From Rhizobium sp. C4 (GTDB lineage Bacteria > Pseudomonadota > Alphaproteobacteria > Rhizobiales > Rhizobiaceae), in assembly GCF_021026315.1 (NCBI RefSeq), contig NZ_JAJNCX010000004.1:124001-188000 (forward strand): a DNA stretch of 64,000 nt, given 5' to 3'. Under the pieces are notes generated by a model that was not told where the DNA came from, did no database searches, and saw nothing but the letters and a program-made list of their open reading frames with translations. Positions 16,611 through 24,624 of this stretch are shown in pieces. A program made the translations under genes and the position numbers. Within the stretch, counting starts at the first letter, position 1. Each line of letters begins with the position of its first letter.

Positions 16611-19166
16611 CTAGGCCCGTTCCACGAACCCGTCCAGAACCCGCTTCTGGCCTGCCCGGTCGAAATCGACCGTCAGTTTGTTGCCTTCCACGGCCGAAAC
16701 ATTGCCGTTGCCGAATTTCAGGTGGAAGACGCGATCGCCGACGGAGAATTGCGAGGGCGTGTCGACGGTCGACTTGGCGACGAGCTCGCCCTGGATCGTC
16801 TTGCTGCGCGGGCCGCTTTCGCCATAACCGATGCGTTCCACCTGATGGCCGGAGCGGGAACCCCAGTTGTCCCGGGTGGCTTCCGTGCGGTTTGCCTGGG
16901 CGCGTTTCCAGCCGGGCGTCGAATAGGAGTTCTGGAAGGGCTCCTGCTTGTCGAAGCGCGACTGGCCGTAAGGGTTGCGGCCATAGCCGCCATAGTTGGA
17001 GCTCTGGCTTTCGGACACTTCCACATGGTCGAGGGGCAGCTCTTCGAGGAAGCGCGAGGGGATGGTGGATTGCCACAGACCGTGAATGCGCCGGTTCGAC
17101 ACGAACCAGATATGGGCGCGGCGCTTGGCGCGGGTGAGGCCGACATAGGCCAGCCGACGTTCTTCTTCCAGTCCGGTGCGGCCGCTTTCATCCAGCGCGC
17201 GCTGGTGCGGAAACAGGCCTTCCTCCCAGCCGGGCAGGAAGACGGTTTCGAATTCCAGGCCCTTGGCTGAATGCAGCGTCATGATGTTGACGGCATCCAT
17301 ATTCTCGTTCTTGTCGGCATCCATGACGAGCGCGACATGTTCGAGGAAGCCGCGCAGGCTTTCGAACTGCTCCATGGAACGCACTAGTTCCTTCAGGTTT
17401 TCCAGCCGGCCCGGCGCTTCGGCAGACTTGTCGTTCTGCCACATGGCCGTGTAGCCGCTCTCGTCGAGGATCTGCTCGGCAAGCTCGGTATGCGGTGTAT
17501 TTTCAAGCAGCGACTGCCAGCGGCGGAAGTCGGTGACGACATCGAAGAGCGCCTTGCGGGCCTTGGCCTTCAGCTCTTCGGTCTCGATCATGTCCGATGC
17601 CGCGGCGAGCATCGGGATATTGCGGGCGCGGGCATAATCATGCAGGGCGCGGACAGATGTGTCGCCCAGACCGCGCTTCGGCGTGTTGATGATGCGCTCG
17701 AAGGCGAGGTCGTCGGCCGGCTGGCAGACGAGGCGAAAGTAAGCCATCGCATCGCGGATTTCGAGACGTTCATAGAAGCGCGGGCCGCCGACGACGCGGT
17801 AATTCAGGCCGAGCGTGACGAAGCGGTCTTCGAATTCGCGCATCTGGAAGGAGGCGCGAACGAGGATCGCCATGTCGTTCAGCTTGTGTTGCTGGCGCTG
17901 GAGCTGTTCGATTTCCTCGCCGACCGCGCGGGCTTCTTCTTCGCTGTCCCAGGCCGCGTGGACCTGCACCTTCTCATGGTCGGGATCGAAGCGCTCGGTG
18001 AAGAGCGTCTTGCCGAGCCGGCCTTCATTGTGGGCGATCAGGTGGCCGGCCGCGCCGAGGATATGACCAGTGGAGCGGTAGTTACGCTCCAGCTTGATCA
18101 CCTTGGCGCCCGGAAAATCCTTTTCGAAGCGCAGGATATTGTCGACCTCCGCGCCGCGCCAGCCATAGATCGACTGGTCGTCATCGCCGACGCAGCAAAT
18201 GTTGACCTTGTTTGCGCTCACGCTGTCGGCGCCTTGCGCCTGCGCTCCGCGGGGGCCTCGCAACGGCTCGGACGCCCCTTCGGGCTTGCGGCCTTCGGCC
18301 GGGGAGGTCCCTCGCGACGGCGCCGAGCGCTGCGCCAGAAGCCGCAGCCACATATATTGGGCGGTATTCGTGTCCTGATACTCGTCCACCAGAATGTAGC
18401 GGAAGCGCTCGTGATATTCCTTCAGCACGTCCGGATGTTTCCTGAACATGCGGATCGGGTGGAGCAGCAGGTCGCCAAAGTCGCAGGCGTTGAGCGTCAG
18501 CAGCCGGTTCTGATAGGCGATGTAGAGTTCGCGGCCCTTTCCATTCGCAAAGGCGCGGGCGTCGCCTTCCGGGATCTGCGCCGGGTCGAGCCCCTTGTTC
18601 TTCCAGCCGTCGATCATGGCGGCGAACTGCTTGGCCGGCCAGCGCTTGTCGTCGACGCTCTCGGCCTGAAGGATCTGCTTGATCAGGCGGATGACGTCAT
18701 CGGTGTCGAGGATGGTAAAATCCGATTTCAGCCCGACGAGTTCGGCGTGACGGCGCAGCATCTTGACGCCGATGGAGTGGAAGGTGCCAAGCCAGGGCAT
18801 GCCCTCGACCGCGCCGCCCACCAGCATGCCGATGCGTTCCTTCATCTCGCGCGCGGCCTTGTTGGTGAAGGTCACGGCCAGAATCTGGCTCGGATAGGCA
18901 TGGCCTGTCGCCAGAATATGGGCGATGCGGGTGGTCAGAACCCGCGTCTTGCCGGTGCCGGCGCCGGCGAGAACCAGAACCGGTCCCTCCGTCGTTTCCA
19001 CCGCTTCGCGCTGCTCGGGATTGAGCCCGGAAAGGTAGTCCGGCGCGCGTGCGGCATCGCGTTGCGCCAGCGCGCGGGCGGCAATACCGCCGCCAGTTGC
19101 GGCACGCTGCGGGGCGGGTTCGGGCTCGTCGCCGAAAAAGGGCATGTCATCGAAACGATTCATCAT
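16611..19166 (-). CDS. uvrD: DNA helicase II (UvrD/PcrA)
   Basis: An 851-residue superfamily 1A 3'-5' helicase for nucleotide excision and mismatch repair. Walker A is AGAGTGKT (Lys73), motif II is ILVDEYQDTN, motif III is GDDDQSIYGWRG, and VMTLHSAKG-like NIMTLHSAKGLEFE and YVGLTRAKRRAH mark the later motifs. A Tudor-like tail ends the protein. Between motifs II and III there is an insertion of about 35-40 Gly/Ala/Pro/Arg-rich residues that other UvrD proteins lack; it is encoded by a palindromic sequence noted separately. Start is MM at 19166 or 19163. Confidence 0.95.
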   Translation of the reverse strand: MMNRFDDMPFFGDEPEPAPQRAATGGGIAARALAQRDAARAPDYLSGLNPEQREAVETTEGPVLVLAGAGTGKTRVLTTRIAHILATGHAYPSQILAVTFTNKAAREMKERIGMLVGGAVEGMPWLGTFHSIGVKMLRRHAELVGLKSDFTILDTDDVIRLIKQILQAESVDDKRWPAKQFAAMIDGWKNKGLDPAQIPEGDARAFANGKGRELYIAYQNRLLTLNACDFGDLLLHPIRMFRKHPDVLKEYHERFRYILVDEYQDTNTAQYMWLRLLAQRSAPSRGTSPAEGRKPEGASEPLRGPRGAQAQGADSVSANKVNICCVGDDDQSIYGWRGAEVDNILRFEKDFPGAKVIKLERNYRSTGHILGAAGHLIAHNEGRLGKTLFTERFDPDHEKVQVHAAWDSEEEARAVGEEIEQLQRQQHKLNDMAILVRASFQMREFEDRFVTLGLNYRVVGGPRFYERLEIRDAMAYFRLVCQPADDLAFERIINTPKRGLGDTSVRALHDYARARNIPMLAAASDMIETEELKAKARKALFDVVTDFRRWQSLLENTPHTELAEQILDESGYTAMWQNDKSAEAPGRLENLKELVRSMEQFESLRGFLEHVALVMDADKNENMDAVNIMTLHSAKGLEFETVFLPGWEEGLFPHQRALDESGRTGLEEERRLAYVGLTRAKRRAHIWFVSNRRIHGLWQSTIPSRFLEELPLDHVEVSESQSSNYGGYGRNPYGQSRFDKQEPFQNSYSTPGWKRAQANRTEATRDNWGSRSGHQVERIGYGESGPRSKTIQGELVAKSTVDTPSQFSVGDRVFHLKFGNGNVSAVEGNKLTVDFDRAGQKRVLDGFVERA
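18226..18326. repeat. GC-rich palindromic element inside uvrD
   Basis: About 101 bases flanked by perfect 8-bp inverted ends TCGGCGCC and GGCGCCGA, with internal hairpins GCCCC..GGGC-like and GGCCTTCGGCC. It encodes residues of about 281-314 of UvrD in frame. The layout recalls palindromic elements that insert into coding genes in Rickettsia, and resembles rhizobial intergenic repeats. Confidence 0.5.
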
Positions 19167-19260
19167 CGCCGCAATCTAGTGATTTTGAGGGGGAATGGCC
19201 AGAGCGGCGTTTTTGGTTTGTTCGGTATGGCGACAGCAGGCTGCCTGCGGTGACTGGGTT

Positions 19261-19292
19261 TGTAAATCGTCTGGGATGCAAACAGATTTACA
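19261..19292. promoter_or_regulatory. Inverted repeat upstream of the autotransporter
   Basis: TGTAAATC and GATTTACA form perfect 8-bp arms 16 bases apart. They could be a regulator site or an RNA hairpin. Confidence 0.4.
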
Positions 19293-19495
19293 TTGACTCC
19301 GCTTGCAACCGTTTCGCGTTTCGGTTAGCAAATTTTAAGTCGGAATGGGCGTTTGGCAATAGTATTGGGGTGAGCCATACGTTTATCCGCTCTTTGGACC
19401 GCATATGCCGGGGTTTATGCGTGTCCAATTCCGATAGTCCAAGGCCTGATACCGGCATTTCGATTTTCGATCTTGCCGGATGTTCTTTGTATTAG

Positions 19496-19511
19496 TTTCT
19501 AATATTAGAAA
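19496..19511. promoter_or_regulatory. Perfect 16-bp palindrome at the autotransporter start
   Basis: TTTCTAATATTAGAAA ends 16 bases before the ATG at 19528, overlapping where a transcript would begin. A repressor site is the simplest reading. Confidence 0.45.
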
Positions 19512-19527
19512 ATCTGGAAATATATAA

Positions 19528-22143
19528 ATGATTTTGAGCTCTGTTCATCGTCTCGTCCCGCGTTCGGCGCGATTGACGTCCGCTTGCTTCTGCTCTTTCG
19601 TGGTTTCCAGCTTCGGGTTCCTGCCGCTGCAAGCGGCTTTCGCGCAGCAGGCTCCGGGCACCTGCGCCGTCGGCGTCGTGAACGGCAACCTGACCTGCAC
19701 CAACTCGCAGACGTTGACGTCTTCAACACCGGCCCAGGCCACCACTGGCGCGAACGGCAATCTCGACCTGACCAATACAAACACGGGGGTGATCAGCGCA
19801 GGCTCGAACGCCAGTGCGGTCTATGCCGGGGGCGGGCTGACGCTGAACAATTCCGGGCGGATCGTGACGCTTGCCGGCGGCAGCAACGCCACGATCACGG
19901 TAAATGGATCACAGACCGGTACGACCACGATCACGAATTCCGGCTTCATGGGAGATGATGCGGCCAGCGGCGGCGGCGCGCAAAATGTCATTCGCACCAA
20001 CAACGCGGCGAGCACCTTCACGCTGAACAACACCGCAAGCGGCATCATCAAGTCGACAGCGGGAGGGTACAATGCCGTCGTCGTTCAGATGCTGGGCGCA
20101 TTCAATACGGTCAACAACGCCGGGACCATCATGGCGACCACGGGCCAGTCGGCACTCACGGTGGTGAGCTCCAGCTCCACCTCCTCGACCATCAACAATA
20201 GCGGCTCGCTGAATGCAGCTGGCACACAGACGTTTTACGGCTTCGTCGCCGATACCAGCGGAACGGTCAACTTCACGAACAGCGGCGGCATCTGGGGCGC
20301 GACGAACGCTCTCTGGCTGACGGGCGGGCTCACGTCCACGATCAACAATACCAGCAGCGGCACGATCAGCGCGGGCAGCAGCGTTCTCCTTCTCGAAAAC
20401 ACCCGCGCCACAATCGTCAATGACGGGACGATCACGGCAACGGGTGCCCCCAGCATCGTCAGAGGCGTCTTCAACTATAGGTCGGCCATCGGCCTGGCGT
20501 CCCGCAGCAGCCTGACGCTCACCAACCGTGGGACGATCAGCGCGCTTGGTGCCGGCATCAAGGTGGAAAGCGGCGCGCTTTCGGCCAATATTACCAATAG
20601 CGGCACGATCCGGGCGACTGCGACGGGCGCTGACGCGCGATTGAAGATCTCCGGTGTCTATCTCGACAATACGACTGGCGGCACGACTGTCACCAACAGC
20701 GGGACCATTTCGGGCGCCCAATATGGCGTCTATCTCAACAGCGGTTCGATGACGCTGACGAATTCCGGCACGATTTCGGGCGGCACGTCTGCGGTCTATC
20801 TCGGGGCCGGCGGCAATACGCTGAATATCTACAACGGGGCGGTCTTCACCAACGGCATCGACTATAACAACACCGCTGGCAACACGACGAATTTCTACAC
20901 CGGCAGCTATACGCTGGGCGTCAAGAAATACGGTGTGGCTACAAATTCGATCAAGCTTTACGGTGCGAACACCACGCTCGTCACCTCCGGGCTCGATGGC
21001 ACGGGCACAGGCAATATCGTGATTGTCGACAACACGCCCCGCGTCGCCGCGACGGCGGCTTCAAACTCTGTTGCGACTTATGCTTCGGCTGTCGTTGGCG
21101 ATATTCTCCTGCAGGATGTCGGTTCAGTTGATGTCATTCCGCAGGATATCGGCCGCGACGCATCGCCGACGGTGGGGCCGAATGCCTATCAGAACGACCG
21201 CAAGCGGTCGGTGAAGACAAACCGCGCGACTGCGGCCTTTGCCGAGGTTCTCGGCGCGTCGTCTGCCGTCAAGGCAACCGATCTCGTGTTGCAGGGCTCC
21301 GGCCAGACGGTCGACAAATACGGAAACCTCGTCTGGACCCGCGCCTTTGGCGGCGCGCAGTTCCAGGACCCCTATGGCACGGCTTCCGGCCAGCGCTCCT
21401 ATAGCGGCGGTGCCATGTTCGGTTATGACTGGCACATGGACAACCTGCGCGTTGGCGGCTTTGCCGGCCTTGGCCGCATGCGCACAAACCAGTCGCTGTC
21501 TTCCGATTACATGACCACGGACACGGTCTTCGGCGGTGTCTATGGCCGTTACAAATTCGGCAATTTCAACCTCGACGCTACCCTCTCCGGCGGCGGGCTC
21601 AACGTTCATACGCGCCGTTTCGTCAACAATGGAACGGAAATCGCACGCGGCGACTTCAACGGCTATTTCGTCTCGCCCGAGACGGCGCTCGGCTATAATT
21701 TCGATCTCGGCGACGGTCTGACCGTGACGCCGACGGGACGCCTGCGCTATGTCGGGTCTTCGCTCGGTGCCTATACCGAAACCGGTTCGTCGCAGAATGT
21801 CAGCTATGGTTCGAGCTTCTCGAACATCATGGAAGAACGCGCCGAAGTGCGTCTGACCAAGCAGATCAAGGGTGACGACGGCCTGATGTCGAGCGTCTAT
21901 GTCCAGGCGGCTGCGATCACCGCGCAGCGCATCGGCCCGGCAACCTTTGCCGCCAGCGTGCTCGGCACGAGCTTTGCGGTCGGGGACGGCTATGCGCGCT
22001 CCAAGGCCGGTGCCTCGCTCGGCGTCGGCTTCTCCTACAAGGTGGCGCCGCAGTTCGACGTCTATGGCAACCTGGACGGCTCGGCCTTTACCGACAAGTC
22101 CTATTCTGTCTCCGCCCGCGGCGGCTTCAAGGTGGCGTTCTGA
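19528..22143 (+). CDS. Autotransporter outer-membrane protein (type Va secretion)
   Basis: An 871-residue surface protein. A long signal peptide (residues 1-39, cleaved near AFA-QQ) is followed by a passenger of about 500 residues rich in NSGTI/NNSG repeats, the pattern of a right-handed beta-helix, then a C-terminal autotransporter barrel (about residues 600-871) ending in the aromatic residue F needed for BamA recognition (FKVAF). The barrel inserts in the outer membrane and exports the passenger, which probably has an adhesin or biofilm role. Its Thr/Ser/Asn-rich composition differs from neighbours. Confidence 0.92.
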   Translation: MILSSVHRLVPRSARLTSACFCSFVVSSFGFLPLQAAFAQQAPGTCAVGVVNGNLTCTNSQTLTSSTPAQATTGANGNLDLTNTNTGVISAGSNASAVYAGGGLTLNNSGRIVTLAGGSNATITVNGSQTGTTTITNSGFMGDDAASGGGAQNVIRTNNAASTFTLNNTASGIIKSTAGGYNAVVVQMLGAFNTVNNAGTIMATTGQSALTVVSSSSTSSTINNSGSLNAAGTQTFYGFVADTSGTVNFTNSGGIWGATNALWLTGGLTSTINNTSSGTISAGSSVLLLENTRATIVNDGTITATGAPSIVRGVFNYRSAIGLASRSSLTLTNRGTISALGAGIKVESGALSANITNSGTIRATATGADARLKISGVYLDNTTGGTTVTNSGTISGAQYGVYLNSGSMTLTNSGTISGGTSAVYLGAGGNTLNIYNGAVFTNGIDYNNTAGNTTNFYTGSYTLGVKKYGVATNSIKLYGANTTLVTSGLDGTGTGNIVIVDNTPRVAATAASNSVATYASAVVGDILLQDVGSVDVIPQDIGRDASPTVGPNAYQNDRKRSVKTNRATAAFAEVLGASSAVKATDLVLQGSGQTVDKYGNLVWTRAFGGAQFQDPYGTASGQRSYSGGAMFGYDWHMDNLRVGGFAGLGRMRTNQSLSSDYMTTDTVFGGVYGRYKFGNFNLDATLSGGGLNVHTRRFVNNGTEIARGDFNGYFVSPETALGYNFDLGDGLTVTPTGRLRYVGSSLGAYTETGSSQNVSYGSSFSNIMEERAEVRLTKQIKGDDGLMSSVYVQAAAITAQRIGPATFAASVLGTSFAVGDGYARSKAGASLGVGFSYKVAPQFDVYGNLDGSAFTDKSYSVSARGGFKVAF

Positions 22144-22209
22144 GCGAGGCGGCGCAAGCCGCTCCTTCAGGCATGACACCGTTGATTTTCGGCCCCATCG
22201 GTCGCATAT

Positions 22210-22225
22210 TGACCATATATGGTCA
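22210..22225. promoter_or_regulatory. Palindromic operator of the toxin-antitoxin pair
   Basis: TGACCATATATGGTCA is a perfect 16-bp palindrome 21 bases before the antitoxin ATG, the expected place for autorepression by an antitoxin-toxin complex. Confidence 0.7.
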
Positions 22226-22245
22226 TATTGCGAAGGGTGTCCGTC

Positions 22246-22500
22246 ATGTCGACTGTCAGTGTTGCCGATGCGAAGGCGGGGTTTGCGGGACTGGTGGATG
22301 ACGCCGCGTCCGGGAGTTTCGTGACGATCACGCGTCATGGCAAGCCGGCGGCGGTTCTCGTCAGCGTCGAGGCGGCGGAGGCTGCGAAGCGCGCGCTCTC
22401 ACGGCCGACGCCCAATTTCGGCGATGTTCTGGCGGACTATCCGGGGCCGGAGGATTTGGCTCGCAGCACCTCGCTCGGCCGGGATGTCGATTTTGACTGA
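22246..22500 (+). CDS. Phd/YefM-type antitoxin
   Basis: An 84-residue antitoxin starting MSTVSVADAKAGFAGLVDDA, with the FVTITRHGKPAAVLVS beta strand characteristic of the Phd/YefM fold. Such proteins bind their promoter through the N terminus and neutralise the toxin through a flexible C terminus. It overlaps the PIN toxin gene by 17 bases, so the two are translated together. Nine extra upstream codons are open but lack a ribosome site. Confidence 0.88.
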   Translation: MSTVSVADAKAGFAGLVDDAASGSFVTITRHGKPAAVLVSVEAAEAAKRALSRPTPNFGDVLADYPGPEDLARSTSLGRDVDFD

Positions 22501-22972
22501 CGGCTTTATGATCGACACGAATGTGATTTCGATCTTTTCGCCGGATCGCAAGGAACCGGCGCCCGAGGCCGCGCGACAATGGTTTCACGAGCAGGGCGAG
22601 GCGGGAACGCTCTTTCTCTCGGCCATCACGATTGCTGAAATCGAGAAGGGACTGCGAGGGCTGCATCGGCGCGGTGGCATCGAGCGGGCGCGGAGCCTCA
22701 ATGGCTGGCTGGACATGGTGGTGGAACGGTTTGCCGACCGCATTCTGCCTCTCGATGCGGTGGTGGGGCGGCATCTGGGCAAGCTGGAGGATGCGGCGAT
22801 ATCCACAGGGCATCATCCGGGGCTTGGTGATCTTATCATTGCTGCGACGGCCAGAGCCTATGGCTTGACGGTGGTGACACGCAATCTCCGGCATTTCGCA
22901 CCGCTTGGGGTAAATTGCACGCTTCCGGCTGCGTTCGGGGTGGAACCGTCCTCTCCGTCGACAGATAGGTGA
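22484..22972 (+). CDS. PIN-domain toxin (VapC/FitB-like)
   Basis: A 162-residue putative Mg-dependent RNase. The acidic PIN residues are visible: Asp in FMIDTNVIS, Glu in AEIEKGLRGL, and Asp in LGDLIIAATA, with VVTRNLRHF near the end as in FitB/VapC toxins. It would cleave RNA to arrest growth when free of the Phd-like antitoxin. The start at 22484 overlaps the antitoxin; the ATG at 22508, immediately before IDTN, is an alternative. Confidence 0.88.
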   Translation: MSILTDGFMIDTNVISIFSPDRKEPAPEAARQWFHEQGEAGTLFLSAITIAEIEKGLRGLHRRGGIERARSLNGWLDMVVERFADRILPLDAVVGRHLGKLEDAAISTGHHPGLGDLIIAATARAYGLTVVTRNLRHFAPLGVNCTLPAAFGVEPSSPSTDR

Positions 22973-23093
22973 TCGCGGTGAGGCAGCGCCTTTCTCTGGT
23001 CATGTCCATTCTCGATGCGGTTTTTCTGCGTCCATAAAGCCTCTCGACAGTCTGCTTGAGCTGCGTCATGAAGGCAGAAAACAGGAGGATATC

Positions 23094-24506
23094 ATGGCTC
23101 TGGAAGGTGTGCGCGCGGGCAAGCGGAATGAAGCGGGGATTGCCGCCGTTGTCGGCATTCTCAAGCAGGCATTCGGCGAACGGCTGCAGACGGGGCAGGC
23201 GATGCGCGAGCAGCATGCGCATACCACGACTTATCTGCCGGCGCAGCTGCCGGATGCCGTTGTCTTCGTGGAGACGGCGGACGAGGTTCAGGCCGTGGTC
23301 AGGGCGTGTGCGGAACACAAGGTTCCGGTGGTCCCCTTCGGCACGGGGTCTTCGCTAGAAGGTCAGGTCAATGCGGCCTCCGGCGGCATTTCCATCGATT
23401 TCAGCCGGATGAACAGGGTTCTTGAGGTGAATGCCGAGGATCTCGACTGCACGGTCGAGTCGGGCGTGACACGCGAGCAGCTGAACGAATATCTGCGCGA
23501 CACGGGCCTGTTCTTTCCGATCGATCCGGGCGCCAATGCCTCCATCGGCGGCATGACGGCGACGCGGGCCTCGGGCACGAATGCGGTGCGTTACGGCACG
23601 ATGAAGGACAATGTTCTGGCCGTCACCGCCGTGATGGCGAATGGCGAGACGATCCGCACGGCGCGGCGCGCCCGCAAGTCGTCTGCCGGCTACGATCTGA
23701 CGCGGCTGATGGTGGGGGCAGAAGGCACGCTCGGCGTGCTCACCTCGATCACGCTTCGCCTGCAGGGCATTCCGGAAATGATTGCCGGCGGGGTCTGCGG
23801 ATTTCCGACGCTCAAGGATGCGGCAAGCACGGTCATCATGACCATCCAGATGGGCATTCCGGTGGCCCGCATCGAGCTCTTGAACGATGCGCAGGTCGCA
23901 GCCTGCAATGCCTATTCCGGACTGTCGCTGACCGTGCAGCCGACGCTTTTCGTCGAGTTCCATGGCACGGCGGAGACGGTGCGGTTGCAGTCCGAGCAGT
24001 TTGCCGACATCGTTGCCGAGAATGGCGGCGGGGCGTTCGAATGGTCGACGGATGCGGCAGCGCGGGCGAAGCTCTGGAAGGCGCGGCACAATGCCTATTA
24101 CTCGGCCAAGGCGCTGATCCCGGGCATGGCGGCGCTGTCGACGGATGTCTGCGTGCCGATCTCGCGCTTTGCCGATTGCGTGGCCGAAACCGAGAAAGAC
24201 GTCATCGAAAACGGCTTCACGGCGCCGATCGTCGGCCATGCGGGCGATGGCAATTTCCACGTTCTCGTTCTTTTCGACGACAAGAACCCGGCGGAAATTG
24301 CCCGGGTCGAGGCCTTCTGCGTCCGGCTCAATGCGCGGGCGCTCGCGATGGACGGAACCTGCACCGGCGAGCACGGGATCGGGCAGGGCAAGCAGCCCTT
24401 CCTCATCGAAGAACTGGGATCGGCCGTTGATGTCATGCGGCAGGTCAAGCGGGCGCTCGACCCGGACAACATCATGAACCCGGGCAAGATTTTTACCTTG
24501 GAATAA
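23094..24506 (+). CDS. FAD-linked oxidase, D-lactate dehydrogenase (cytochrome) type
   Basis: A 470-residue flavoprotein that oxidises a 2-hydroxy acid, most likely D-lactate, and feeds electrons to the respiratory chain. The N-terminal FAD-binding domain has PVVPFGTGSSLEG and PGANASIGGMTATRASG; the C-terminal substrate domain has VGHAGDGNFHVLVLFD and TCTGEHGIGQGK, the GlcD/Dld signature. A glycolate oxidase GlcD subunit is possible, but no GlcE or GlcF genes follow. An AGGAGG site precedes the ATG. Confidence 0.85.
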   Translation: MALEGVRAGKRNEAGIAAVVGILKQAFGERLQTGQAMREQHAHTTTYLPAQLPDAVVFVETADEVQAVVRACAEHKVPVVPFGTGSSLEGQVNAASGGISIDFSRMNRVLEVNAEDLDCTVESGVTREQLNEYLRDTGLFFPIDPGANASIGGMTATRASGTNAVRYGTMKDNVLAVTAVMANGETIRTARRARKSSAGYDLTRLMVGAEGTLGVLTSITLRLQGIPEMIAGGVCGFPTLKDAASTVIMTIQMGIPVARIELLNDAQVAACNAYSGLSLTVQPTLFVEFHGTAETVRLQSEQFADIVAENGGGAFEWSTDAAARAKLWKARHNAYYSAKALIPGMAALSTDVCVPISRFADCVAETEKDVIENGFTAPIVGHAGDGNFHVLVLFDDKNPAEIARVEAFCVRLNARALAMDGTCTGEHGIGQGKQPFLIEELGSAVDVMRQVKRALDPDNIMNPGKIFTLE

Positions 24507-24570
24507 GTCGGTATTTCAGCGTCCGGTCATGCAATTGTCTTGTTCCGGCGTCATTTGGCGCTAGTCTGTC

Positions 24571-24584
24571 ACAAATCGATTTGT
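24571..24584. promoter_or_regulatory. 14-bp perfect palindrome upstream of the AsmA gene
   Basis: ACAAATCGATTTGT lies 41 bases before the AsmA start codon in a 118-bp gap. A regulator site is plausible; no known consensus is matched. Confidence 0.35.
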
Positions 24585-24624
24585 ACGGTGCTCAAGTGCC
24601 GAAACCAGGTGGGGAATTGGGCGA

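Larger units (their letters stand above)
19167..19527. other. Regulatory intergenic region before the autotransporter
   Basis: This 361-bp gap is more AT-rich than its surroundings and holds no gene. It contains two dyads listed separately (19261-19292 and 19496-19511), consistent with a regulated promoter for the autotransporter gene. Confidence 0.5.
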
